In this document: one piece after another, positions 23,883 to 32,748 of the stretch
How the letters are laid out: each line of letters begins with the position of its first letter
Position numbering within the stretch: position 1 is the first letter of the stretch
NCBI GenBank assembly: GCA_900547155.1
Contig: URFH01000029.1
Location: 1-35,348 of the forward strand
Direction of reading: 5' to 3'
From: an uncultured bacterium
GTDB taxonomy: Bacteria; Cyanobacteriota; Vampirovibrionia; Gastranaerophilales; Gastranaerophilaceae
Length of the DNA stretch: 35,348 bases
The notes under the pieces: model-generated
Told to the model about the DNA's origin: nothing
What the model saw: the letters and a program-made list of their open reading frames with translations, nothing else
The model's database searches: none
Position numbers and translations under genes: made by a program

Positions 23883-24657
23883 TTTCAGCCTCGTTCAAAC
23901 GGAAAATTTTCATTGCATTTTCGGTCGTTGCCCGCGCCAGCTCCTCAAAACTCATCCCGCGAAGCTGCGCAATCTCCTGTGCAGCGTATTTTACATAAGC
24001 CGGTTCGTTTCGCTTGCCCCGGTAAGGCACGGGCGTGAGATAGGGCGAATCCGTTTCCACAAGAAGCTTTTCAAGCGGCACAATTTTTGCAACTTCCTTC
24101 ATTTTTTTTGCGTTTTTGAAGGTAACAACCCCGCCCAGCGCAATATAAAACCCCTCTTTCACGCACTCCAGCGCAAATTCCGGACTTCCCGAAAAACAGT
24201 GCATAATTACGCCAACCTGCGCGGCATTCGTTCTTTTTAAAATTTCCAAACAATCGCCGTGAGCCTCGCGGTCGTGGACAATTAGCGGTTTATTGTGCTT
24301 TTTCGCAAATTCAATCTGGAGCGCAAAAACCTCTTTTTGAATATCATTGTAAGACCTGTCCCAGTAATAATCCAGCCCGATTTCGCCCACAGCAACGACT
24401 TTGGGATGTTTTATCATCTCCTCCATTTTTTCAAGCGATTCTTGCGTAAAATTTTTCGCATCTTCGGGGTGGACGCCGGTTGCAGCGTAGAGATTTTCGG
24501 ATTTTTCAGCGGTTTTAATCACACGCTCAAAAGTCGAAGGCTCAACAGCAGGGATAATAATCTTTTCCACGCCGTTTTCAGCCGCTCTTTGGAGCATTTG
24601 CTCAAAATCAGCCTCAAAATCCTCCATATCAATATGCGCATGGGTATCAATCAGCAT
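23875..24657 (-). CDS. tatD: TatD-family metal-dependent DNase
   Basis: TatD-family hydrolases are TIM-barrel, metal-dependent nucleases. The 260-residue product has the metal ligands in DTHAHID (residues 4-10), GEIGLDYYWD (catalytic glutamate), LIVHDREAH, IMHCFSGS and VETDSPYLTPVPYRGKRNEP. These are all five diagnostic motifs with intact residues. Its ATG directly abuts the stop codon of the Clp-N-repeat gene (TAAATG), and its end overlaps tlyA, so the three genes are co-translated. Its exact substrate in this organism is unknown. Confidence 0.95.
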   Translation of the reverse strand: MLIDTHAHIDMEDFEADFEQMLQRAAENGVEKIIIPAVEPSTFERVIKTAEKSENLYAATGVHPEDAKNFTQESLEKMEEMIKHPKVVAVGEIGLDYYWDRSYNDIQKEVFALQIEFAKKHNKPLIVHDREAHGDCLEILKRTNAAQVGVIMHCFSGSPEFALECVKEGFYIALGGVVTFKNAKKMKEVAKIVPLEKLLVETDSPYLTPVPYRGKRNEPAYVKYAAQEIAQLRGMSFEELARATTENAMKIFRLNEAENG

Positions 24658-26028
24658 TTATTCCTCCGAAACCGGCTCCTGATTGAGTTCTTCGAGCTCG
24701 CTGATGATTCCCTGCTTGATTTCCAAAACATCGGCGCCGAGGTTTGAAAGCACTTTCATAGCAACGGAATCCGGCGATTTTGTGATTGCCCAGAGGATAT
24801 TTTCCGAGGCAATTTTGGTATTGTTGTGGTGTTTTGCCTTTTCCCACGCCATTTCAAGGATTTTTTTTGCGCGCGGAGAAAATACAACATCATTTTCCGC
24901 ATAATCACAGCCCGCTCCCACAACCCGCTCAACCTCAAGGCGCGCGTCTTTAATATTTATGCCCAATTTTGCAAGAACCCTTGCGCCAACGCCCACCGCC
25001 TCGTCAATTATGCCGAGCAAAATGAATTCCGAGCCGACAGTGCGGCGGTTCATGCTGCGTGCCTCCTGTTTTGCAAACCTAAGAATAGTAAGCGTTTCCG
25101 GCATTTGTTTTTCAATTGGTTTAATGATTTGATGAGCCAAATCATCATCATGGACATGCAGTTCCTTAAAAATATTGTATGCAATCCCGCTTTTCGCTTT
25201 CAAAACGCCGAGAATTATGTGTTCTGGCTTGACTGTGGCGCTTCCGAGCTCTTTTGCGGTCTCCAGCGCAAGAATCATCGCCTTAAACGCATTCGGGGTA
25301 AAAATAATCTGTTTTTCCTCAAATTCCGCCTGACGCGACGAAACCTCGTTCAATTTTCCCAGATATGATTCAAGATTTATGCCAGAATCTTTCAAAATCG
25401 AAACGACTTCGGAACTTTCATCCTCAAGAATCGACTGGACAATCTGTTCCGTCCCCAAAATCTCGTAATGCGACGCTGTGAGCTTTGAAACCGCACGCTC
25501 GAGCACCGCCTGAGAATCTTTGTCCTTAAACAGCGAAAAAACATCTTTGTAATCCGAATTTTCCTCTTCGGACGCTTCAATTTCTTCCGGATGCGCTTTT
25601 TTCTTCTTTTTTTCGAGAAGTTTTATCAAAGTTTGTTTAAGTTTGTCGATATCCACATCGTAATTCTTCAAAAGCGCAACAGCCTCGGAATTTTCCTCCC
25701 AAACCAGCGCCAGAAGCAGATGTTCGGGGATTATTGAGGTATTTTGATATTTTTTTGCGATTTCAAAGGCTTTTTTGAACACAATCCTTGATTCGCTTGT
25801 AAAAGTAGCGTTTTCGTTGTGCAGGCACTTTGTTGACTGGAGGCGTTCTCGCAAATTTTCAACATCCACGCCCGAATATGCAAGAATTCTTGAGCAAATA
25901 TTCGATTTTAGCTGCAAAATCCCCAGAAGCAAAAATGCAGGACAAATTTTGTTCTCGTTGAGAAGTTTCGCTTCATTCTGGGCGGTAGAGATTACATTAA
26001 TAGCCTTTTCAGTAAATTTTTCAAACAA
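24658..26028 (-). CDS. Clp-N repeat protein without ATPase domain
   Basis: The 456-residue product consists of six Clp-N-type repeats (about 5-63, 76-138, 157-217, 233-293, 301-361 and 372-435), equal to three ClpC/ClpA N-domains in tandem. Repeats show the FTxxAxxxIxxAxxxA ... PEHLLLALL pattern. Between the second and third is a highly charged linker (139-156). There is no Walker A or AAA+ domain. Such N-domains bind adaptors and substrates of Clp proteases, so this may be an adaptor, decoy or assembly scaffold. It starts with TTG at 26028 after AGGGG, and heads the tatD-tlyA operon. Confidence 0.85.
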   Translation of the reverse strand: MFEKFTEKAINVISTAQNEAKLLNENKICPAFLLLGILQLKSNICSRILAYSGVDVENLRERLQSTKCLHNENATFTSESRIVFKKAFEIAKKYQNTSIIPEHLLLALVWEENSEAVALLKNYDVDIDKLKQTLIKLLEKKKKKAHPEEIEASEEENSDYKDVFSLFKDKDSQAVLERAVSKLTASHYEILGTEQIVQSILEDESSEVVSILKDSGINLESYLGKLNEVSSRQAEFEEKQIIFTPNAFKAMILALETAKELGSATVKPEHIILGVLKAKSGIAYNIFKELHVHDDDLAHQIIKPIEKQMPETLTILRFAKQEARSMNRRTVGSEFILLGIIDEAVGVGARVLAKLGINIKDARLEVERVVGAGCDYAENDVVFSPRAKKILEMAWEKAKHHNNTKIASENILWAITKSPDSVAMKVLSNLGADVLEIKQGIISELEELNQEPVSEE

Positions 26029-26058
26029 GATAAAGCCCCTTTACACAAAGTTTTCCTT

Positions 26059-26087
26059 ATATTAGCGCAAAAGTTTCCGCTTGTCAC
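26059..26087 (-). promoter_or_regulatory. Promoter of the clpN-like/tatD/tlyA operon
   Basis: On the minus strand GTGACA (26087-26082), a 17-base spacer and TAATAT (26064-26059) lie 30 bases before the TTG start. It matches the -35 consensus at five of six and the -10 at four of six. Confidence 0.65.
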
Positions 26088-26097
26088 CAGTCCCAAT

Positions 26098-26128
26098 AAA
26101 AAAGACCGCCCTCTGCGGTCTTTTTTTT
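26098..26128. terminator. Bidirectional rho-independent terminator
   Basis: GACCGC (26104-26109) pairs with GCGGTC (26115-26120), flanked by A-runs on the left and eight T on the right. On the minus strand it follows the RHH gene and is followed by six T, so it isolates that gene from the operon below. Confidence 0.9.
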
Positions 26129-26243
26129 ATTTAGCCAATTCCCCAATCAATGTCTAGCTGCCGATTTTAAATTTTATCCCCTAATTAGTTTGTTTTGCTT
26201 TTAAATTTTACCCTGCGTGTTTATTTTTTAAAAAAGTTTTTTA

Positions 26244-26432
26244 TTAGTCCAGTAATGCCTCAAGAATTTGTGCGTTTTTGGCTGCCAGTGTGTTTTCGCG
26301 AACTTTTTGTTTGTGGATGTAAGTTCTGAGCGCTTCTCTAATCAGTTCGCTTCTTGTACGGTTTTCTGTTTCTGCAACTCCATCAATTTTGTTCAAAAAA
26401 TCTTCGGGCATTGAAATAAGAACTCTTGCCAT
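26244..26432 (-). CDS. Ribbon-helix-helix (CopG/Arc-type) regulator
   Basis: The 62-residue protein is a ribbon-helix-helix DNA-binding domain: MARVLISMPEDFLNKIDGVA supplies the beta-strand and helix A, and TRSELIREALRTYIHKQK supplies helix B. A short polar C-terminal tail follows. GGAGG seven bases before the ATG supports it. It stands alone, with a terminator behind it and an intergenic hairpin before it, and no toxin gene adjacent. It might be a solitary regulator or an antitoxin that lost its partner. Targets are unknown. Confidence 0.88.
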   Translation of the reverse strand: MARVLISMPEDFLNKIDGVAETENRTRSELIREALRTYIHKQKVRENTLAAKNAQILEALLD

Positions 26433-26737
26433 TTTGTATTCCTCCAGTTATGTTTTTGTCTTTGTTTTTGTTTATCTCTCGTACTTATATAAACGATTTT
26501 TTCTATAAAAAATTGCTAAAATTTATCTATGGAATATATACAAAAATCAAAAACCCTTAAAAATAAAGGATTTACAGCTTTACATTTCTTCACAATCGTC
26601 CCGGAATAAAAATTGCCGGATATTTATTTTCCGACGCCTGTGAACCACGACGAATCGAGCCAGAAAAATGAATATCCGGCAGTTTTTACGCAACAGCGCC
26701 CATTGTAGAACTTAAAATTTCATGATAAAAATAAGGA
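26433..26737. other. Intergenic region between the RHH gene and the SDR gene
   Basis: The 305 bases hold the long hairpin (26606-26689) and AT-rich sequence that should contain divergent promoters. I could not pick a convincing -35/-10 pair. No gene is visible. Confidence 0.4.
26606..26689. repeat. Long hairpin element, copy 3 (26-bp imperfect stem)
   Basis: The left arm 26606-26631 pairs with 26664-26689 at 22 of 26 positions, with two of the remaining four being G-U pairs in RNA. The loop shares gacgcct near its start and cgaatcgag near its end with copy 1. The outer stem bears no resemblance to copies 1 and 2. It lies upstream of the SDR gene. Confidence 0.75.
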
Positions 26738-27571
26738 ATGAAAAATGTACTGGTAACAGGAGCATCATCAGGGCTCGGGAAAGAAATCGCGCTTACGCTT
26801 GCGCAAAACGGGTTTAAAGTGTTTGCAGGCGTAAGAAAACAGGAAGATAAAGCTGCACTCGAGGCGCTGAATCCCTCGATTCAGGCGGTTTTCATCGATG
26901 TAACGAGCGATGAAAGCGTAAATGAAGCTTTTGAGGTTATAAAATCGCAAACAGATTCGCTTTACGGGCTTGTAAACAACGCAGGAATCGCGCTTGCAGG
27001 GCCGGTGGAGTGTTTGCCTGTTGAGGTTATAAAAAAGCAGTTTGAAGTGAATGTTTACGGCGCAATCCGCACAGCGCAGAAGTTTTTGCCGTTAATGGAC
27101 AACAGCAGGATTGTAAACATCAGTTCCATGGCGAGTTTCGGGCTTTTTCCGTTTGTTTCGCCCTACTGCGCGTCAAAAAGGGCGCTGGACATATTTTTTA
27201 ACGCACTTTTGCTGGAATGCAAAAAACCTGACCTGAAAGTTATCTCAATAAAGCCCGGCGTGGTGAAAACGGCAATCTGGGACAAATCCATCAACGAATG
27301 CACAAAAATTCTCGACAATATTCCGGAAGAATTCCACAAAAAATACGAAAAAGAGTACGAATTTCTGGTCAAAAACGCCCGAAAAAACAACGACAAAGGG
27401 CTTGAACCCGCACAAATAGGCAAACTTGTCCTGAAAGTTCTTACCATTAAAAACCCGAAACTCTCATATTGCGCGGGTTTCGACGCAAAAATGACAGCGT
27501 TGTTTTCAAAATTGCCGCTTTCTGTGATAAATTTTCTTACAAAAGCTTCCATGAAAAACCGTTTGAGCTAA
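26738..27571 (+). CDS. Short-chain dehydrogenase/reductase
   Basis: The 277-residue protein is a classical SDR with a Rossmann fold: TGASSGLG (7-14) for cofactor binding, NNAG (80-83), catalytic S130 in VNISSMASF, and Y143-x3-K147 in SPYCASK. The C-terminal end is longer than minimal SDRs, with a hydrophobic KMTALFSKLPLSVINFL segment that could associate with membrane, as in some retinol-type dehydrogenases. The substrate cannot be inferred. AAGGA lies close to the ATG at 26738, a tight spacing, but no other in-frame start fits the conserved N-terminus. Confidence 0.85.
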   Translation: MKNVLVTGASSGLGKEIALTLAQNGFKVFAGVRKQEDKAALEALNPSIQAVFIDVTSDESVNEAFEVIKSQTDSLYGLVNNAGIALAGPVECLPVEVIKKQFEVNVYGAIRTAQKFLPLMDNSRIVNISSMASFGLFPFVSPYCASKRALDIFFNALLLECKKPDLKVISIKPGVVKTAIWDKSINECTKILDNIPEEFHKKYEKEYEFLVKNARKNNDKGLEPAQIGKLVLKVLTIKNPKLSYCAGFDAKMTALFSKLPLSVINFLTKASMKNRLS

Positions 27572-27626
27572 AATGGTCAGTGTGCCCTCCTGAAAAGAAC
27601 GGACACGAAAGGCAGTTTCAATAAAT

Positions 27627-27650
27627 GTCACCCTGAACCCGTTTCAGGGT
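27627..27650. repeat. 8-5-8 palindromic repeat, copy 4
   Basis: GTC, ACCCTGAA, CCCGT loop, TTCAGGGT. Same stem as copy 1 with a different loop. It lies 55 bases past the SDR stop and 109 bases before alr. Confidence 0.6.
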
Positions 27651-27758
27651 CTAACCGGAATCGAATGCAAAATTTCCTGCTTGCAAGGTTCAAAAACAAG
27701 TTCAAAAAGGGCATTTAATTCAGAAAAAATAAAAATTTAAAAGAAAAAAGGACAAAAT

Positions 27759-28889
27759 ATGCAGTTTGACCGTGCATCTTACCTTAACACAAGACGTGAC
27801 GCGTGGGTTGAGATAAATTTAAATAATATTGAACATAATATTCTGGAATTTAAAAAATACCTGAAAAAAGGCGCAAAGCTTTTCGCCGTGGTCAAAGCAG
27901 ACGCATACGGGCACGGGGCGGTGACGATTGCACCGATTCTTCTTGCTTCGGGCGTGGATTTTCTCGGAGTTTCCTCGATTGACGAGGGAATGCAGCTTCG
28001 CGAAGCAAAAATCAATGCGCCTATCCTGATTTTGGGCGCGGTTCCTGTATGGGCGTTCGACTGGGCGGCAGCAAATAACATGTCGCTTTCAATTTTTCTC
28101 GACGAACACATCGAGGCATGCCGGATTGCGTACGAAAAAACCGGCATAAAGCCCAAAGTGCACGTAAAAATCGACACAGGAATGAACAGAATCGGCGTGC
28201 GGCCTGAAAACGCAGCAGAATTTATAAAACAGGTTCAGAAGTGCGATTTTATTGAACTTGAGGGCATATTCACGCATTTTGCCTGCGCAGAAGACGAAAA
28301 AGCCACTAAAAATCAGTACGAAAAGTTCAGAAAAGTCGTTGATTCCGTTGATTCAACAGGACTTTTAATCCACTGCTGCAATACGCCTGCATTGATTGCG
28401 TACGATTATATGGACTACAACATGGCGCGCGTTGGGATTGGAATTTACGGCATGCAGCCGGATTTGCCCGCAGGCGTGAAAAAACCGGACTTAAAACAGG
28501 CAATTTCTTTAAAAGGAAGAATCACAAACATCCATGAGGCGGAACCCGAGGAGGGCGTAAGCTATTCGCACACTTTCATAACCCGCGGAAAGACCAAAAT
28601 AGCAACAATCCCGATGGGATACGCGGACGGAGTACCAAGATGTCTGTCCAACAAGATTTTCGGGCTGATAAACGGCCAAAAAGTTCCCCAAATCGGCAAT
28701 ATTACAATGGATCAGATGATGTTCGACATCACAGGGCTCAATGTTTCGGAAGGCGACGTGATTACGCTGCTGGGGGCTGACGGAGGGGAATTTATTTCCG
28801 TGGATGAATGGGCAAATCTTCTGCACACGATAAATTACGAGCTCACCTGCCGCTTAAAAGTAAGACTTTCAAGGGTTTACACGAGATAG
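27759..28889 (+). CDS. alr: Alanine racemase
   Basis: Alr interconverts L- and D-alanine for peptidoglycan. The 376-residue product has the pyridoxal-phosphate lysine K46 in AVVKADAYGHG, R144 in KIDTGMNRIG, the second catalytic base Y269 in GVSYSHTF, and TIPMGYADGVPR with the family's NITMDQMMFD. The N-terminal TRRDAWVEINLNNIEHN is normal. AAGGA is seven bases before the ATG. Its stop is two bases from that of the large minus-strand gene. Confidence 0.97.
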   Translation: MQFDRASYLNTRRDAWVEINLNNIEHNILEFKKYLKKGAKLFAVVKADAYGHGAVTIAPILLASGVDFLGVSSIDEGMQLREAKINAPILILGAVPVWAFDWAAANNMSLSIFLDEHIEACRIAYEKTGIKPKVHVKIDTGMNRIGVRPENAAEFIKQVQKCDFIELEGIFTHFACAEDEKATKNQYEKFRKVVDSVDSTGLLIHCCNTPALIAYDYMDYNMARVGIGIYGMQPDLPAGVKKPDLKQAISLKGRITNIHEAEPEEGVSYSHTFITRGKTKIATIPMGYADGVPRCLSNKIFGLINGQKVPQIGNITMDQMMFDITGLNVSEGDVITLLGADGGEFISVDEWANLLHTINYELTCRLKVRLSRVYTR

Positions 28890-28891
28890 GA

Positions 28892-31800
28892 CTATTTTTT
28901 CAGCATATCTAAAAGATTTATAGGGTTATTTACAGGCTGATTTGCCGGTTGAGCCGCAGGAACGGTTTCCGGCTCGATATTTGCGTAATACGCAGGGTCT
29001 TGAAGTGAATCAAGCGCTTTCATAACCCCCAATCTGCCTGATTTCAGTTTTAAATCCGCAAGAATTGATTCTATTGTATAAATCAAAGCAAGGTTGACCG
29101 CTGTCCAGCTTACTCCTGCTGCTATAACCGCTTTTTTAAAGCCTTCTGTCTGGTAAAAACGGAGTATTTTGCCGCTCTGTACATAAGCTATAAACTGGTC
29201 GGGATGTTCGCTGAATTCATTGATCATGGCGCTTACGATTTTTTTCATTTCGTCTTTTGGCAGCCTTTTGATGACTTCTTTGAGCTTTCCGAGGCTGTCC
29301 AGCACATAAGCCTTGTCCATATCAGCAACCTTGACTCTGTCGAGAATTCTATTATTATTTGCCAGTCTCTGCATTATTTTGCTGAATTCTTCATCAGTTT
29401 TGGCAGTAATTTTTGCTTCCAGTTTTTCAATTTCTTTAATCGGGTCGGGAGTGGGGATTACATCTGCAAATCTAAGTTTTTTTACGTCCGGCAGCGGTTT
29501 TTCAGGGTGAGAAAGGATATCATGAGCCTTATCCAGTGCTGATTTTGCCATTTTACCGAGAGCACCGTTGTTTTCAAAGTCTTGAGCATAAGGAGCAAGG
29601 ATTTCCGTATCAATAAATTTATACAAATCCTCTTTTGACATTTTTAAAAACTCATCAGAACCGCTGATTTCCGACAGGATTTTCTTTATAACGGGAACGA
29701 CAGCATCGTCTTGAATATTAACCGCATTTTTGAACTTTTCAGCATTTGCAAAGATTTCGTCCGCATATTTTTGAACATTTTCCTTTGTAATTTTGCTCAT
29801 AAATTCATCCGACGGGTCAATAAGAGCTTTTATATGACCTTTAATGCGTTCAAAATCAGCGTTGTCCATTTTGGAGATATTTTTGAAAAATTCAGTTTTT
29901 TCAGTCAAAATTTTTGAAACAATTGAATAATCCTGCTTATTTAAATTGTCGAATATGCCAAAAATGGATTTCAATTGCTCAAAAACCGCTTTTCGTCTTT
30001 GTTTCTCAAAAATCTGCTCAGGAGTATAAGAGTGATTGTACATATTATCGAGATTAATATCGTTATCTATGGATTTCATCTTCTTTTCGCAAGCTTCTAT
30101 CAAAGATTTGACGGTTTGTTTACGGTTAATGAACTCAGAATCCGACATTTTAGACAATTTTGTTATGGAATCTTTGCCCAGCAAAGATTCCAGGAATTGA
30201 CCCAATTCCTGACGCGGCATTTCAAAAAGTGCATCCGCAAGATTTGTTTTTTGGGAATACAAACCTGTCCACTCACGTTTTCCGCCTAATAAATTGGTTA
30301 CACAATATGTAAAATCAATATAGTCTCCATCATACATCTTCTGAATGCTTTTTCCGAGCTCGGACGGATTGAAAAGTGCGTCCATTACCGCTTTAAACTC
30401 GTTGTCGCCCGCATATTTTAATGAACTGAGCCTTTTTGCGAACGATGAATCATCCGGAGCAATCCGGCTTAAATCCTCTACCACCGCGCGTTGTTCAGCG
30501 AGTGAAAGATTTGAGAAATTCTTTATATATTCGACGGAATTTTTTGTAAATTTGCCAATAATCTCAACAATAGGCGTTTTTTCAAGGTTTATATCCGCAA
30601 AAATCTTGTCCCAGATTTGAGAATTTGGAGTCGCCTGCGCAACCTTGTCAGGGAGCTGTTTTGCAATATTTTCAAGGTATTTTTTGAACCATTTCTTTTC
30701 TGTAATCTTGCTGGAACCTGAAAGTGTGGTCAAAACCTTGTTAATAACGGATTTTGCGCTCAATTTGCCTTTTGCAGCAAGATATCCTGTGTAAATCAGA
30801 GGAGAAATCATCGTCAACATGCCGGCGCCGTAAACAAACGGCTGTGCAATCTCAACAGCTGCTTCCATTGACTCCGAATATTCCTGCGATTTGTCATCCA
30901 CCTTTTCAAACGTATTGAAAATCTTTCTTTGAAGATTTTTTGCTTCTTTCATCTGGGTTTCGGTGACATCGAGCTTTGTGAGCTCTTCTTGAAGCATTTT
31001 GTTCTGTTTGAGCTCTGTTTTTTTGTATTTCTGGTATTCAAAATAGTTTTTCATCACATTCGGGATGAAAAGTGCATATTCTTTGACTTTTTCACCGAAA
31101 GATTTTTTCGGAGCTTTTACATCTTTTACTTCCTGCATTTCTTCATCAGTGTAGCCGATGAAATTTTTCGGATTTTCTTCAAGCTCGCGTTTTGCAATGT
31201 AGCGGCCGGTTCGAGAGGACGCTTTTTGAAGTTTCAGGGCAATGAGCGAACCTGCTATCGACGTGACAAAGCCGCCGATTAGCCCGAACACGCCGCGTCT
31301 GCCCCATTTTGTTGTTAATGCGGAAGCAGTATATTTTCTGATATTTTTTTCAATAATTTGCATACGCGAGGGGCGTTTTGCCTCTTCATTTGCCATTTTT
31401 GAGATTGGTTCAAAATGCCACTCTTTCAGGAATTTTTTTCTTGCGACTTTGTATTCACGTGTGCCCTCTTTGAGCCCTTTCAGCTCGTCATAAGCGCTTT
31501 TAGCCGAATCAGAACCGTATTTTTGAACCTGTTTATTGACAAAATTAGGGATTACCTTTGTCCAGTTCATAATCGAAGAAACAACCGCGCCCACTGCAGC
31601 GCCCAAAAACGGCGTAGAGCCCAGAATCACGTTAGCAGCAACCTCCATGTTCTGCGAATAGATTTCCGCCTGATTGTTGACCGTGCGAACTACGCGCTGA
31701 ATGACTTCTTTGTCTTTTTTAGCATTTTCAAGCTCCTGCGGTGTCAGCTGACGGTCAACTTTTTTCGATTCATCGACATCTGTTTTCTTCCATTTTCGAT

Positions 31801-32650
31801 ATGCGCGGTTATCTTTTATTACGCTGACAAGCCCCTTAAAAAGCCCGCTTTTGAGCATGTCGGTTTTTAATTTTTTGTCTTTTTTCTTGTATTCGGGGTT
31901 GTTTTCAAGGTTTTTTCGGGCTTCTTCTATCTGCTCCGGCGTATAATTTACAAAATATTTGGGGTCTTCAAGCACTTTTCTTGCCTGCCATCTGGCCACC
32001 CTTGAACTTTCGACCTGCAACTTTGTTGCATAAACATTTGCCGCAACAAAACCAACAATAGCGGAAACTATGGGAATCGCCACGCCAATTTTCACTTTTT
32101 TATACTGTTTTTGCAACTCGTTTTTGTGTTTTTTATAGAGCTCTTCCGCCTTTTGCCCTAATTCCGGATGACGTTTTTTGATTTTGGCAACAGATTCTTT
32201 ACTCTGAAGATCCCATGAGCTTATACCCCATTTTTCTTCGTAATTTATCTTTTTATCAGCTTCTCTTATCTTCTCAACAAGCTCATTAACCTCTTTATTT
32301 TCACGAAAAGCATCTGAAAGCTCACTTTCTTTATCCATCGCAGGGCGAATTAGCCCCTTGTAAGCTCCGCCCAAGCCAAGAAGCCCCGTAATAGCCGGAG
32401 CAAGCCCGATAACCGGTTCCGTAACCGTTTCAACGTTTTCGGCAATATCTTCAGAGTGCTGATCCATTATATCGACAACATCAATAATGGTTTTGCCCAA
32501 ATCCTGCGCAGCTTTGATTTCCTGCTGCTTATGTTCGCGGCGGCGGTTCAGTTCCTCGCGCTGCAGGTCGTTATCCCGCTGATTTTGCTCGTAATTTTTG
32601 AATTTATCGTTATTTTTTGCAATTTCGGATAAAGTGTGTAAAATTCCCAT
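28892..32650 (-). CDS. 1252-residue hypothetical protein with internal A/B repeats
   Basis: I recognise no known family. Hydrophobic segments (about 80-97, 188-208, 340-360, 452-472, 600-620, 1172-1196) suggest membrane association. Two motifs recur. Motif A (63-101, 326-361, 586-621) is a polar ENVE/QNMEVA/ESMEAA helix then a Gly-rich hydrophobic stretch. Motif B (210-243, 472-507, 1200-1228) follows a hydrophobic segment and reads KLQ..SSR..R...R..LE.P..F..YT.E in the first two copies; the third is shortened. B1-A2 and B2-A3 repeat at about 260 residues. From 640 to 1170 it is charged and helical. GAAGG six bases before the ATG supports the start. No catalytic site or signal peptide is visible. 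Confidence 0.85.
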   Translation of the reverse strand: MGILHTLSEIAKNNDKFKNYEQNQRDNDLQREELNRRREHKQQEIKAAQDLGKTIIDVVDIMDQHSEDIAENVETVTEPVIGLAPAITGLLGLGGAYKGLIRPAMDKESELSDAFRENKEVNELVEKIREADKKINYEEKWGISSWDLQSKESVAKIKKRHPELGQKAEELYKKHKNELQKQYKKVKIGVAIPIVSAIVGFVAANVYATKLQVESSRVARWQARKVLEDPKYFVNYTPEQIEEARKNLENNPEYKKKDKKLKTDMLKSGLFKGLVSVIKDNRAYRKWKKTDVDESKKVDRQLTPQELENAKKDKEVIQRVVRTVNNQAEIYSQNMEVAANVILGSTPFLGAAVGAVVSSIMNWTKVIPNFVNKQVQKYGSDSAKSAYDELKGLKEGTREYKVARKKFLKEWHFEPISKMANEEAKRPSRMQIIEKNIRKYTASALTTKWGRRGVFGLIGGFVTSIAGSLIALKLQKASSRTGRYIAKRELEENPKNFIGYTDEEMQEVKDVKAPKKSFGEKVKEYALFIPNVMKNYFEYQKYKKTELKQNKMLQEELTKLDVTETQMKEAKNLQRKIFNTFEKVDDKSQEYSESMEAAVEIAQPFVYGAGMLTMISPLIYTGYLAAKGKLSAKSVINKVLTTLSGSSKITEKKWFKKYLENIAKQLPDKVAQATPNSQIWDKIFADINLEKTPIVEIIGKFTKNSVEYIKNFSNLSLAEQRAVVEDLSRIAPDDSSFAKRLSSLKYAGDNEFKAVMDALFNPSELGKSIQKMYDGDYIDFTYCVTNLLGGKREWTGLYSQKTNLADALFEMPRQELGQFLESLLGKDSITKLSKMSDSEFINRKQTVKSLIEACEKKMKSIDNDINLDNMYNHSYTPEQIFEKQRRKAVFEQLKSIFGIFDNLNKQDYSIVSKILTEKTEFFKNISKMDNADFERIKGHIKALIDPSDEFMSKITKENVQKYADEIFANAEKFKNAVNIQDDAVVPVIKKILSEISGSDEFLKMSKEDLYKFIDTEILAPYAQDFENNGALGKMAKSALDKAHDILSHPEKPLPDVKKLRFADVIPTPDPIKEIEKLEAKITAKTDEEFSKIMQRLANNNRILDRVKVADMDKAYVLDSLGKLKEVIKRLPKDEMKKIVSAMINEFSEHPDQFIAYVQSGKILRFYQTEGFKKAVIAAGVSWTAVNLALIYTIESILADLKLKSGRLGVMKALDSLQDPAYYANIEPETVPAAQPANQPVNNPINLLDMLKK

Positions 32651-32748
32651 TCCATGCCTTCAGGTTGTTACGCATATATTTATAAAACCATGCACAAATT
32701 GTTATTTGACGGTTGAAAACGGACATGAAAATTAAATTTTACAAAATT

